Positions 25,618 through 34,148 of a stretch of DNA of 64,000 nt are shown piece after piece. The notes below the pieces were generated by a model, which ran no database searches, had not been told where the DNA came from, and saw only the letters and a list, made by a program, of their open reading frames with translations. The stretch spans positions 1,270,501 through 1,334,500 of the forward strand of contig NZ_JAAATZ010000001.1 in assembly GCF_010119235.1 (NCBI RefSeq). The letters run 5' to 3'. Origin of the DNA: Flavobacterium phycosphaerae (GTDB taxonomy: Bacteria; Bacteroidota; Bacteroidia; Flavobacteriales; Flavobacteriaceae). Both the position numbers and the translations under genes were made by a program. The number at the start of each line of letters is the position of its first letter. Within the stretch, counting starts at the first letter, position 1.

Positions 25618-26946
25618 TTATTTGTTTTCAGCTTTGTCTTTGGCAGGTACATAATCCAAGATCAAACGTTGATTTGGGTTAAGGTATTTTTTAGCAGTAG
25701 CTCTGATTTCTTCACGAGTGATAGAACGGTACATGTCGATTTCAGTATTGATTAGGTTTACATCGCCATACAATAAGTAGTATGTAGCTAAGTTTTCGGC
25801 AACACCTTCAATGTTAGAATTGCTGTCAACGTAGTTGTTTTCGTTGATGTTTTGTAGTTTTTGGAAATCTTTTTCAGAAATCAAGTCGGTTTGTAATTTT
25901 ACGATTTCTTCGTCGATTTCTTTGATTAAATCATTTGAAGTGAAATCACCTTGCGGCATTCCGTAAAGAATGTACTGACCGTAATCTTCTTGGCTGTAGC
26001 TGAACGCTCCGATTTGCAATGCCATTTTCTTATCGTCAACAATTTTCTTGTATAATTTAGAGCTTTTTCCGTCGCTTAAATACGTAGAAATCATGTCTAA
26101 GATACGAGCATCACGAGATTTCATAGATGGTGTTCTGTAAGCCGCCACTACCATTGGTTTTTGGATGTTCGGGTCTTCGTAAGTAGCATGAATCGTTTCG
26201 GTGATTGGTGCTTCTACAAAAGTTTGTTTTTTCAATTCAACGCCTCTTGGGATTGGTCCGAAATATTTTTCAACCCATCCTTTAGTTTGAGCGATGTCGA
26301 TTTGACCGGCTACTACTAAAACGGCATTGTTAGGCGAATAGAATTTTTTGTTGAAATCTTGGAACTCTTTTAAAGTTGCAGCATCTAAGTGATCCATAGA
26401 ACCGATAGTTGCCCAACGGTAAGGGTGTACTTTGAACATGTTTTTCTTTACTTCGGCAATCAATTGACCGTATGGTTGATTGTCAACGCGTAGTCTTTTT
26501 TCTTCTTTAACTACTTCGTTTTGGGTATCTACTCCAATTTGGTTGATTACCGGGTGCATTAATCTTTCAGATTCCATCCACAAGCCCAGTTCAGTGTTGT
26601 TAGAAGGGAATACTTCAAAATAATACGTTCTGTCTTCTGAAGTGTTGGCATTGTTGGTTCCTCCGTTTGACGTAACGGTTTTCATCCATTCTCCTCTTTT
26701 GATGTTTTCGGTTCCTTCGAACAATAAGTGTTCAAAAAAGTGAGCGAAACCTGTTCTTTCCGGATTTTCATCTTTAGAACCTACGTGATACATAACTGAG
26801 GTAATTACAACCGGTGCAGACGGGTCATTGTGTAAAATAACATGTAGACCGTTTGGTAAATCGTACTCCTCAAAAGCTACCTTTTGGGCATTAGCTATTC
26901 CTCCAAGCATAAGCATTGAACTTAAAGCGATTAGTGATTTTTTCAT
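25618..26946 (-). CDS. M16 family zinc metallopeptidase, active subunit
   Basis: 442 residues. A signal peptide MKKSLIALSSMLMLGGIANAQ is followed by an M16 domain with the zinc site HFFEH (inverted HXXEH, about residues 68-72) in GFAHFFEHLLFEGTEN and the third ligand glutamate in NEVVKEEKR about 75 residues later. The second, inactive lobe follows. It should degrade peptides in the periplasm. It precedes and is co-transcribed with the inactive partner, the standard heterodimer arrangement. A perfect 14-bp palindrome lies 32 bases upstream of its start. Confidence 0.92.
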   Translation of the reverse strand: MKKSLIALSSMLMLGGIANAQKVAFEEYDLPNGLHVILHNDPSAPVVITSVMYHVGSKDENPERTGFAHFFEHLLFEGTENIKRGEWMKTVTSNGGTNNANTSEDRTYYFEVFPSNNTELGLWMESERLMHPVINQIGVDTQNEVVKEEKRLRVDNQPYGQLIAEVKKNMFKVHPYRWATIGSMDHLDAATLKEFQDFNKKFYSPNNAVLVVAGQIDIAQTKGWVEKYFGPIPRGVELKKQTFVEAPITETIHATYEDPNIQKPMVVAAYRTPSMKSRDARILDMISTYLSDGKSSKLYKKIVDDKKMALQIGAFSYSQEDYGQYILYGMPQGDFTSNDLIKEIDEEIVKLQTDLISEKDFQKLQNINENNYVDSNSNIEGVAENLATYYLLYGDVNLINTEIDMYRSITREEIRATAKKYLNPNQRLILDYVPAKDKAENK

Positions 26947-26977
26947 AAAAAATTGAAATTTTTTCGTTGATTGTTCA

Positions 26978-26991
26978 GTTAGTTAACTAAC
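26978..26991. promoter_or_regulatory. Perfect 14-bp palindrome upstream of the M16 operon
   Basis: GTTAGTTAACTAAC reads identically on both strands, 32 bases upstream of the M16 start codon. A candidate operator; no recognised regulator is adjacent. Confidence 0.4.
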
Positions 26992-27097
26992 CTTAAATTT
27001 TGTTACACCAAAGGTATCTTTTTTTCTTTATTTCTATAAAAATATTTCGGTTGGCTAAGGGCTTGATTTTTAAGATAAAACTTTTTTTGCTGAAGAC

Positions 27098-27127
27098 TTG
27101 TGTGTGTGATAAATAGTCGTATATTTG
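27098..27127 (+). promoter_or_regulatory. rplU-rpmA promoter
   Basis: TTG (27098-27100), 19-base spacer, TATATTTG (27120-27127), giving a leader of about 30 bases before rplU. Confidence 0.75.
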
Positions 27128-27160
27128 CGGACTTAAAAAAATTAACTAAACATTATTGTT

Positions 27161-27580
27161 ATGTACGCAATCGTAGAGATAGCAGGGCAACAATTTAAAG
27201 TAAGCAAAGACTTAAAGGTTTATGTTCACCGTTTGGCTAATGAAGAAGGATCAAAAGTTTCTTTTGATAAAGTTCTTTTATTAGACGACAATGGTAACAT
27301 TACTTTAGGCGCCCCAGCTATAGAAGGTGCTTCAGTAGAAGCCAAAGTGTTACAACACTTAAAAGGAGACAAAGTAATCGTTTTCAAAAAGAAAAGAAGA
27401 AAAGGTTACAAGAAAAGAAACGGTCACAGACAGTGTCTTACTCAAATTGTAATTGAAAGTATCAGCGCTACCGGTGGTAAAAAAGCGGCTAAAGCTGAGA
27501 AAGCTACAGAACCAAAAGCTGAAAAAGCAGCAGAGCCAAAAGCTCCGAAAGCAAAAAAAGCAGAAACTACAGAAGAATAA
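27161..27580 (+). CDS. rplU: 50S ribosomal protein L21 (bL21)
   Basis: 139 residues. The N-terminal about 100 residues are canonical L21: MYAIVEIAGQQFKVSKDLKVYVHRL, then the basic loop FKKKRRKGYKKRNGHRQ that contacts 23S rRNA. The C-terminal about 40 residues are a repetitive K/A/E/P tail (AEKATEPKAEKAAEPKAPKA) of low complexity, an extension common in Bacteroidota L21. First gene of the standard rplU-rpmA operon; the 24-base gap to rpmA has no terminator. Confidence 0.97.
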   Translation: MYAIVEIAGQQFKVSKDLKVYVHRLANEEGSKVSFDKVLLLDDNGNITLGAPAIEGASVEAKVLQHLKGDKVIVFKKKRRKGYKKRNGHRQCLTQIVIESISATGGKKAAKAEKATEPKAEKAAEPKAPKAKKAETTEE

Positions 27581-27604
27581 TTAACATTTAAAAACTAAAA
27601 CGTC

Positions 27605-27865
27605 ATGGCTCACAAGAAAGGTGTCGGTAGTTCTAAGAATGGTAGAGAATCAGAATCGAAACGTTTAGGCGTTAAGATTTATGGTGGTCAAGCTGCAATT
27701 GCTGGTAATATCATCGTTAGACAAAGAGGTTCAAAACACAACCCGGGAGAAAACGTTTACATGGGTAAAGATCATACTTTACATGCAAAGGTTGACGGGA
27801 TTGTAAAATTCCAGAAAAAAGGAGATAACAAGTCATTTGTTTCTATCCTTCCGTTCGAGGCATAA
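27605..27865 (+). CDS. rpmA: 50S ribosomal protein L27 (bL27)
   Basis: 86 residues. [29 protein letters not shown] is the usual L27 N-terminus that reaches towards the peptidyl-transferase centre. The sequence starts directly with the mature-type MAHKKG, without the cleaved N-terminal extension found in Firmicutes. It ends in a terminator. Confidence 0.98.
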   Translation: MAHKKGVGSSKNGRESESKRLGVKIYGGQAAIAGNIIVRQRGSKHNPGENVYMGKDHTLHAKVDGIVKFQKKGDNKSFVSILPFEA

Positions 27866-27887
27866 GAACATACTCTTATCAAAATAC

Positions 27888-27916
27888 AAAACCCGCTCAG
27901 TGATGAGCGGGTTTTT
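27888..27916. terminator. Terminator after rpmA
   Basis: AAACCCGCTCA and TGAGCGGGTTT pair around GTGA, followed by a T run; also faces the convergent hypothetical gene. Confidence 0.9.
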
Positions 27917-27930
27917 TGTTTTGGGGTTTT

Positions 27931-28641
27931 TTAGATTTTCAATCCTTTGACGAGGTTGTACTCTTGGGAGTCGATGCCGTATTGTGATAAGACCATATCC
28001 TTAATTCTTTTGGCTGTAGCGGAGAGTTGTTTGAAGCCGTCTCTTCGGGTGGCGATTAAGGGTTTATAAACGGCCAATTTTTGGGATACATTGTTTGTGG
28101 CGTTGGTTGCACTTGATAACAAACTTTGCAGTTTTGAAATTTTTATGCTTTCATTGATTGGGGCATACTCTGGGCCAAAATTGGTTAAGAGTGTTATCAT
28201 ATCACCGAAGTAGACTAGTTGGCTACCAAATGATTTTTCGGAGCGGCTGATGGTGTTTTCTGTGGAGTTTTCGGTGATGGTTATTCTTCTTCCTTGTCCT
28301 CTTATTTTTAGTATCAAGGTTTTTATGTCGTGGTATTGCTGGGAAGTGGCTCCTAATCTGGCGCTGATATTGGCGCGTATGGGAGGGAGTAGTTTTGAAA
28401 TGGAATTGGCTTCTTTTTCGAATAAGCGGCGTCTGTCGAGTGCTGCTTTTGAATAGTCGTGATGTTTTGAGGTGTGTTGTTCCTGCACTACACGCAGTGC
28501 ATTGGTTTGTGCCTGGAAAGCTGTAGCGGTAAGGGCTTCATCCCCAGGGTCATAACCGGATAGCGTGTTGAGGAATTCAATTAGTTTTTCTCCTTCTGTT
28601 AAACGTGAGCTAAATGAAGCTTTTGAGTTTGAATGTTTCAT
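27931..28641 (-). CDS. Hypothetical helical protein
   Basis: 236 residues, no signal peptide or membrane segment, basic, strongly helical with several coiled-coil-like stretches (KLIEFLNTLSG, AALDRRRLFEKEANSISKLLPPIR, KLQSLLSSATNATNNVSQKL). I recognise no named domain. Proteins of this general look are found singly in Flavobacterium genomes but I cannot assign a function. It lies between the rpmA terminator and a minisatellite, with a proper ATG at 28641. The third codon positions look like its neighbours. Confidence 0.65.
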   Translation of the reverse strand: MKHSNSKASFSSRLTEGEKLIEFLNTLSGYDPGDEALTATAFQAQTNALRVVQEQHTSKHHDYSKAALDRRRLFEKEANSISKLLPPIRANISARLGATSQQYHDIKTLILKIRGQGRRITITENSTENTISRSEKSFGSQLVYFGDMITLLTNFGPEYAPINESIKISKLQSLLSSATNATNNVSQKLAVYKPLIATRRDGFKQLSATAKRIKDMVLSQYGIDSQEYNLVKGLKI

Positions 28642-28747
28642 GATTTCTATTTTTTATGAATTAATAATGCAATTGAGAAATCAAGTAGCATGCCAAAAAT
28701 GTAAGAAACAACCCTCTTAAGATGAATTTAAGAATTGACTATTAGGA

Positions 28748-28978
28748 GGTTATGGAATAGCAATCGTAATTATAAAGGTAGCGGATGCTTTTACAAAAGT
28801 AGCTTCCGTTATTATAAAAGTAGCCGATGAAGTTACGAGGGTAGCAAGTATCATTACAAGAGTAGCCAGTGTTGTTATAAGTGTAGTAAGAGCAGTTATG
28901 GGAGTAGCAGGTCTTGTTATAGGAGTAGCAATAGGAGTTACAGGAGTAGCAGGTGTAGTTACAAATTGGCACTCAGCC
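28748..28978 (+). repeat. 21-bp minisatellite, about ten degenerate units
   Basis: Units start every 21 bases at 28748, 28769, 28790, 28811, 28832, 28853, 28874, 28895, 28916, 28937, with a decayed unit at 28958. The consensus is GTTA(T/C)A-rGrGTAGCA followed by seven less conserved bases. Because 21 is divisible by three, frames stay open on both strands, giving seven-residue repeats such as VTGVAGV. The rest of the 498-base gap (28642-29139) holds no recognised gene, only a terminator and a REP-like hairpin at its right end. No frame has a good start codon with a plausible length, so I treat it as non-coding. Confidence 0.8.
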
Positions 28979-29072
28979 TTTATGGGTGTTGGGATTGGGG
29001 TGGTTTTTTGGGATGAAAAATGCACGGAGTGTAAAACCGTGTTATCGGAGTCGAAATGACAAAGATGGGAAC

Positions 29073-29107
29073 AAAAAACCCTCACAGTGCTGCGAGGGTT
29101 TTTTTAT
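29073..29107 (-). terminator. Terminator after ahcY
   Basis: On the minus strand AAACCCTC and GAGGGTTT form the outer stem, with further pairing of CAG and CTG inside, followed by a T run. Confidence 0.85.
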
Positions 29108-29115
29108 TATTTGGG

Positions 29116-29133
29116 TTCCCGCCTTCGCGGGAA
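29116..29133. repeat. REP-like hairpin
   Basis: TTCCCGC and GCGGGAA pair perfectly around CTTC, followed by TGACA. Palindromes of this kind are widely dispersed in bacterial intergenic regions. A related word, GTCGAAATGACAAA, lies at 29051-29063. Confidence 0.6.
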
Positions 29134-29139
29134 TGACAG

Positions 29140-30456
29140 TTAGTATCTGTAGTACTCAGGTTTGAATGGTCCTTGCACTTCTACACCAATGTAAGCGGCT
29201 TGCTCATCATTTAGAGTTTCTAACTCAACGCCTAATTTGGCTAAGTGTAAGGCAGCTACTTTTTCATCTAAATGTTTTGGTAACATATACACTTCGTTTT
29301 TGTATGCTGCAGAGTTGGTCCACAATTCGATTTGTGCTAACGTTTGGTTAGTAAATGAATTACTCATTACAAAACTTGGGTGACCTGTAGCACAACCTAA
29401 GTTAACCAAACGACCTTCTGCAAGGATGATGATATCTTTTCCTGCGATAGTATATTTATCAACTTGAGGTTTGATTTCTACTTTAGATGCACCATGGTTT
29501 TTGTTTAACCAAGCCATATCGATTTCGTTATCAAAGTGACCAATGTTACAAACGATAGTTTTGTCTTTCATTTGCTCGAAGTGGCTACCCATTACGATAT
29601 CTTTATTTCCTGTGGTGGTGATGATGATATCAGCATTTCCAACAACAGTATTTAATTTTTTCACTTCAAAACCGTCCATAGCAGCTTGTAAAGCACAGAT
29701 TGGATCGATTTCGGTAACAGTTACGATAGAACCGGCACCACGGAAAGAAGCTGCAGTTCCTTTACCTACGTCACCGTAACCACAAACTACTACTCTTTTA
29801 CCAGCCAACATTACATCAGTCGCTCTTCTTATAGCATCAACAGCTGATTCTTTACAACCGTATTTGTTATCGAATTTTGATTTAGTAACCGAGTCGTTTA
29901 CGTTGATAGCCGGCATGAATAAAGTCCCGTTTTTCATTCTTTCGTATAAACGGTGAACTCCGGTTGTAGTTTCTTCTGATAATCCTTTGATGCCAGGGAT
30001 CAATTCCGGGTAACGGTCGAATACCATATTGGTTAAATCACCACCGTCATCTAATATCATGTTCAATGGTTTTCTGTCTTCGCCAAAGAATAAAGTTTGC
30101 TCAATACACCAGTCGAAAGACTCTTCGTCAAGACCTTTCCAAGCGTATACTTGAATTCCGGCAGCAGCGATAGCAGCAGCAGCTTGATCCTGAGTAGAGA
30201 AAATGTTACAAGAAGACCAAGTAACTTCGGCTCCTAAAGCAATTAAAGTCTCAATTAAAACGGCCGTTTGGATGGTCATGTGAAGACATCCTGCAATACG
30301 CGCTCCTTTTAAAGGTTGGCTTGCTCCATACTCAGCACGAAGTGCCATTAATCCCGGCATTTCGGCTTCTGCCAATTCAATTTCTTTTCTTCCCCAAGCT
30401 GCCAAGTTAATGTCTTTAACTTTGTAAGCTACAAAAGGTAATGTTTGTGTACTCAT
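29140..30456 (-). CDS. ahcY: Adenosylhomocysteinase
   Basis: 438 residues. It reversibly hydrolyses S-adenosylhomocysteine to adenosine and homocysteine, clearing the product inhibitor of methyltransferases. Signatures are the N-terminal [16 protein letters not shown], the [15 protein letters not shown] segment, and the NAD-binding [17 protein letters not shown] motif (about residues 227-243). The C-terminus, PFKPEYYRY, with the conserved K and Y that touch NAD, is complete. It is monocistronic with its own promoter (30491-30498) and terminator. Confidence 0.97.
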   Translation of the reverse strand: MSTQTLPFVAYKVKDINLAAWGRKEIELAEAEMPGLMALRAEYGASQPLKGARIAGCLHMTIQTAVLIETLIALGAEVTWSSCNIFSTQDQAAAAIAAAGIQVYAWKGLDEESFDWCIEQTLFFGEDRKPLNMILDDGGDLTNMVFDRYPELIPGIKGLSEETTTGVHRLYERMKNGTLFMPAINVNDSVTKSKFDNKYGCKESAVDAIRRATDVMLAGKRVVVCGYGDVGKGTAASFRGAGSIVTVTEIDPICALQAAMDGFEVKKLNTVVGNADIIITTTGNKDIVMGSHFEQMKDKTIVCNIGHFDNEIDMAWLNKNHGASKVEIKPQVDKYTIAGKDIIILAEGRLVNLGCATGHPSFVMSNSFTNQTLAQIELWTNSAAYKNEVYMLPKHLDEKVAALHLAKLGVELETLNDEQAAYIGVEVQGPFKPEYYRY

Positions 30457-30490
30457 CTATTATGTATATTTGTTTTTTATAATTGTGGCG

Positions 30491-30498
30491 CAAAATTA
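30491..30498 (-). promoter_or_regulatory. ahcY promoter -7 box
   Basis: TAATTTTG on the minus strand, 34 bases before the ATG. No clear -33 box. Confidence 0.5.
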
Positions 30499-30596
30499 CA
30501 ACATAGGATAGAATTAAAAAAACGTTTTTTACTTTTTTATGAATTGTTAAGCCTCTTAAATTTCTGAAAAACAAATAGATAATTTAAAAATTACTC

Positions 30597-31226
30597 ATGC
30601 CGCTACTAAGAATCACTGCGTTAAATAGTCATACCCAATTGTTGGTGTGGAAAATAACGGAAACTTTTGAAGCACTTTTTAGTAGTGTTGCCTTAAAGGA
30701 TGTTTCTTTGGCGCGGTTGGATGGTATGAAGTCGGAGAGTCACCAAAAAGGGTTTTTGGGTGTGAGGCGATTATTAATGGAAGCCGGGTATACCGATTTT
30801 GATTTGTACTATGATGAATTCGGGAAGCCACATTTGAAAGATGGAAGGCACATTTCGATATCGCATTCTAATGATTTTTCGGTTATTGTATTGAGTGAAG
30901 AAAACATTGGAGCGGATTTGGAAATCTTGAAAGAGAAGACGTTGAAACTCGCGCCGCGATTCATGGATATTTCCCATCTGCATCATTTATCAGAAGAAGA
31001 CCGCTTGAGAAAAGCCACGGTGGTTTGGGGGATTAAGGAGTCGGTTTTTAAAATTAAAAACGAAGTTGGGATTAGCTTTAAGGATCATATTTTTGAAGAC
31101 GATTTTAATTTGGAAGACCGGCAATGCGGTGTGTCGTTGCAATTTAATAATACAACAGAACGGTTTGATATTGTTTTTGATTTTATTGAAGACTATGTTT
31201 TTGTTTGTGCTTTCGAGAAAAAATAA
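30597..31226 (+). CDS. 4'-phosphopantetheinyl transferase family protein
   Basis: 209 residues. It transfers the phosphopantetheine arm of CoA to a carrier-protein serine. The Sfp-type motifs are visible: ISISHSNDFSVIVLSEENIGADLEI, with the magnesium-binding D in GADLE (about residues 98-103), and WGIKESVFK (about 143-151) with the conserved glutamate and lysine. In this region the Sfp homologue may activate fatty-acid or other carriers. Its stop overlaps the start of pcrB in TAATG, so the two genes are coupled. Confidence 0.88.
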   Translation: MPLLRITALNSHTQLLVWKITETFEALFSSVALKDVSLARLDGMKSESHQKGFLGVRRLLMEAGYTDFDLYYDEFGKPHLKDGRHISISHSNDFSVIVLSEENIGADLEILKEKTLKLAPRFMDISHLHHLSEEDRLRKATVVWGIKESVFKIKNEVGISFKDHIFEDDFNLEDRQCGVSLQFNNTTERFDIVFDFIEDYVFVCAFEKK

Positions 31227-31978
31227 TGAGAAACCTTTATCTGCAAATACTTGAAGCTAAGGCCAGAGGTCAAAAGCTATTAGCGATACTTTTGGATCCT
31301 GATAAATTGGCTGTGGATTCGATTTCTGATTTAGCCATAAAAATAAATCAATCGCCGGCGACACATATTTTAGTGGGCGGCAGCTCTTTTGAAGGGAGTC
31401 ATTTAGCGGAGATTGTTATTTTGTTAAAACAAAAAACGACTTTACCGATACTGTTGTTTCCCGGAAATCCATCACAAATCACGGCAGAAGCCGATGGTAT
31501 TTTATTTTTACAATTGCTCTCCGGAAGAAACCCTGACTATCTTATTGAGCATCAAATTGACGCGGTGCCTATTTTGGAAAAAACGAACTTAGAAATCATA
31601 TCTACCGGTTATATTTTAATAGAAAGCGGGAGTGAAACTGCAGTGGAACTGGTAACTCAAACGAAACCCTTAGATCGAAATAATTTTGATTATGTGGCAC
31701 AAACCGCCAAAGCAGGAGAATATGTCGGAAACAAACTAATTTATCTCGAAGCCGGTAGCGGAGCGCAACAAGCCGTTCCTTTAGCTATGATTGCCAAGGT
31801 GGCTGAGCGGATTTCGGTTCCGCTTATTGTAGGTGGTGGTATTCGTTCTAAAGCAGGTGTTGAAGAGGCATTTACTGCTGGTGCTGATATAGTTGTTATA
31901 GGGACCGCCTTTGAAAATGACAGTGCTTTTTTTGAAAATGATTGGAGTACCTCCCAAATCCCGAATTCCAAATGTTAG
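31226..31978 (+). CDS. pcrB: Geranylgeranylglyceryl-phosphate synthase family
   Basis: 250 residues from the ATG at 31226. A TIM-barrel prenyltransferase that links sn-glycerol-1-phosphate to a polyprenyl diphosphate. Visible motifs are AILLDPDKL with substrate aspartate, HILVGGSSFEG, TGYILIESGSETAVE, YLEAGSGA and PLIVGGGIRSKAGVEEAF (phosphate-binding). Flavobacterial members of the family make geranylgeranylglyceryl phosphate, an archaeal-type ether lipid building block; the chain length here is not read from sequence. The tail ending IPNSKC overlaps the pnuC start by seven bases. It lies in one operon from the phosphopantetheinyl transferase to arfB. Confidence 0.9.
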   Translation: MRNLYLQILEAKARGQKLLAILLDPDKLAVDSISDLAIKINQSPATHILVGGSSFEGSHLAEIVILLKQKTTLPILLFPGNPSQITAEADGILFLQLLSGRNPDYLIEHQIDAVPILEKTNLEIISTGYILIESGSETAVELVTQTKPLDRNNFDYVAQTAKAGEYVGNKLIYLEAGSGAQQAVPLAMIAKVAERISVPLIVGGGIRSKAGVEEAFTAGADIVVIGTAFENDSAFFENDWSTSQIPNSKC

Positions 31979-32589
31979 AATTCCTGTTTTCACAATATAA
32001 AAACTATCCGACTTATGAAATTGTGTTGGAGGTTACGGCCATCTTATTTGGATTGCTGAGTGTTTGGTTTGCCAAAAAAGACAACCTGTGGGTATTTCCG
32101 ACGGGGATTATCAATACAGCGATTTATGTGTATTTGCTTTGGAAATGGTCTTTGTTGGGCGATATGATGATTAACTTTTACTATGTGGTGATGAGTATTT
32201 ACGGATGGTACCATTGGACCCGTAAGAAAGATGATGTAGTAGAGTTCCCAATTTCGCGAATGACTTTGCCGGAAAAGAAATGGTCGCTGGGCATTTTTGT
32301 GATAACGATACTTTTTGTAGTGGCAGTTTACACAATTTTTGATAAATTTACCCATTGGACATCTTATGTCGATACGTTGGTTACCGGAATTTTCTTTGTG
32401 GGGATGTGGCTCATGGCCAAAAGAAAAATCGAAAACTGGCTGTTGTGGATTATTGGAGATATAATTTCCATCCCGATGTATTATGTCAAAGGTTATTCTT
32501 TTACGAGTATCCAATATTTAATTTTTACCCTTATTGCCGTTTTTGGCTATTTAGAATGGAAAAGAATTTTACAACAAAAGACAGTTTAA
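31972..32589 (+). CDS. pnuC: Nicotinamide/thiamine-type transporter PnuC family
   Basis: 205 residues from the ATG at 31972. Seven or eight membrane helices with PnuC signature features: the LWVFPTGIINTAIYVYLLWKWSLLGDM segment, W-rich GWYHWTRKKDD, and the C-terminal ENWLLWIIGDIISIPMYYVKGY block that forms the binding pocket. PnuC imports nicotinamide riboside; the related PnuT imports thiamine. Because a TPP riboswitch-controlled TonB receptor lies 2.2 kb downstream on the same strand, thiamine uptake is a real possibility, but it is an inference. The upstream longer frame is rejected because it lies inside pcrB. Confidence 0.88.
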   Translation: MLEFLFSQYKNYPTYEIVLEVTAILFGLLSVWFAKKDNLWVFPTGIINTAIYVYLLWKWSLLGDMMINFYYVVMSIYGWYHWTRKKDDVVEFPISRMTLPEKKWSLGIFVITILFVVAVYTIFDKFTHWTSYVDTLVTGIFFVGMWLMAKRKIENWLLWIIGDIISIPMYYVKGYSFTSIQYLIFTLIAVFGYLEWKRILQQKTV

Positions 32590-34148
32590 CTATCACACAC
32601 GGATTTTCAGAGGCTGATTTTGAGCAAATCAAATCGCATGGTATTTCATTAGCTAAAATTGCCGAGGAATTGGCCTTGTTTGAATCGGGGATTCCTAAGA
32701 TTACTTTGGCTAAACCGGCATTAGTTGATGATGGGATTCTTAAATACAGCATTGCAGAATTTCAACAGTTTGCAGGTTTGTTTGACTCGAAAAAGAGTGA
32801 TTTAAAACTAAAAAAATTCGTTCCGGCCTCAGGTGCTGCCAGCCGAATGTTCAAATTTTTGAATGAGTTCCTGAATGATTTCGACCACGAAAACGAAACG
32901 ATTAACGCTTACATCAACCGAAGAAAAGATAAAAACCTGCCGACTTTCCTGGCCGGGATTGAAAAATTCCCATTTTACGAACAGGTTAAATCGAAATTGA
33001 AATTGCTTCATGACGATTACTACGAAATGGAAGGGCATGAGAAGAGCTATCATTTTATAAAAATCATGCTGTCGCCAGAGCATTTTGATTTTGCCAACAA
33101 ACCCAAAGGCGTATTAGATTTTCATAAATACAACGATCATATTGCCACTCCGGTGGAAGAGCATTTGAACGAATGTGCTTTTTATGCGGCTTCTAATTCG
33201 GTTTCGCATCTGCACTTTACAGTTTCAGACCACCATGAAGATTTGTTTGAAAAAATTATTAATGAGGTCAAACAAAAGGTAGAGGAAGCTTCCAAAACCA
33301 CGCTTCATGTCACTTATTCGCATCAGGATAAAAGTACCGATACTATTGCCGTGAATACTAACAATGAGCCTTTTCGCAATGAAAACGGAACATTAGTTTT
33401 TCGTCCGGGCGGCCACGGTGCTTTGATAAACAATTTGAATGAACTGGATGCGGATGTTATTTTTATTAAAAACATTGACAATGTCATTCAGGACCATATT
33501 CAGGAAATCACCTTGTATAAAAAGGGATTGGCCGGAATTTTGCTGGATTTGCAACAACAGATTTTCGAGATATTAGCAGCGATAGAGCATCAAAAAATCG
33601 AAGATATTCATATCGAAAAAATCATTGATTTTATGCAGCAAAAGCTGAATATTGACATTATTGAAGGCTTTTCAAAGTATACACTCGAAAACAAAATCGA
33701 CTTCATCAAAGAACAACTCAACCGACCAATTCGTGTGTGCGGAATGGTAAAAAATGAAGGTGAACCGGGTGGCGGGCCGTTTTGGGTTCGTGATGCCAAA
33801 GGGCATTTGTCATTGCAAATTGTAGAAAGCTCTCAAGTAGACACACACAATCACGAACAGGCTCAAATCTTGGCCGAATCAACGCATTTCAATCCGGTAG
33901 ATTTAGTTTGTGCTACCAAAAATTATAAAGGCACTAAATTCGATTTAAGCCAATTTATAGATCACAAAACCGGTTTTATCGTTAGCAAAAACAAAAGTGG
34001 TAAAGAATTAAAAGCCTATGAATTGCCCGGACTTTGGAATGGCGCCATGGCCAAGTGGATTACGGTTTTTGTAGAAGTACCTTTGGTGACTTTCAATCCG
34101 GTAAAAACGGTAAACGACTTATTAAAACCGGCTCACCAACCTCAATAA
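32556..34148 (+). CDS. DUF4301 family protein
   Basis: 530 residues from the ATG at 32556. It overlaps pnuC by 34 bases. I recognise it as the DUF4301 family, proteins common in Bacteroidota, from KKFVPASGAASRMFKFL (a likely nucleotide or phosphate loop), RVCGMVKNEGEPGGGPFWVRDAKG (about residues 395-418) and GLWNGAMAKWITVFVEVPL. Its closing residues VKTVNDLLKP are followed by a coupled arfB start. No signal peptide or membrane segment. The GAASR and GEPGGGPFW motifs look like a nucleotidyltransferase-type fold, but the activity is not established. Gene order next to pnuC suggests a role in cofactor salvage. Confidence 0.8.
   Translation: MEKNFTTKDSLTITHGFSEADFEQIKSHGISLAKIAEELALFESGIPKITLAKPALVDDGILKYSIAEFQQFAGLFDSKKSDLKLKKFVPASGAASRMFKFLNEFLNDFDHENETINAYINRRKDKNLPTFLAGIEKFPFYEQVKSKLKLLHDDYYEMEGHEKSYHFIKIMLSPEHFDFANKPKGVLDFHKYNDHIATPVEEHLNECAFYAASNSVSHLHFTVSDHHEDLFEKIINEVKQKVEEASKTTLHVTYSHQDKSTDTIAVNTNNEPFRNENGTLVFRPGGHGALINNLNELDADVIFIKNIDNVIQDHIQEITLYKKGLAGILLDLQQQIFEILAAIEHQKIEDIHIEKIIDFMQQKLNIDIIEGFSKYTLENKIDFIKEQLNRPIRVCGMVKNEGEPGGGPFWVRDAKGHLSLQIVESSQVDTHNHEQAQILAESTHFNPVDLVCATKNYKGTKFDLSQFIDHKTGFIVSKNKSGKELKAYELPGLWNGAMAKWITVFVEVPLVTFNPVKTVNDLLKPAHQPQ

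Noticed and set aside
28748..28978. CRISPR-like array
   Set aside because: Units are contiguous and degenerate, with no unique spacers and no cas genes.
28739..29059. Plus-strand open frame across the 21-bp minisatellite encoding valine-rich heptads
   Set aside because: It has no ATG until near its middle, no promoter box, and frames are open on the other strand as well; openness follows from the 21-base period.
28742..29085. Minus-strand frames rich in C/Y or T/P repeats in the same tract
   Set aside because: No acceptable start signal, overlap with the ahcY terminator, and the composition is dictated by the repeat.
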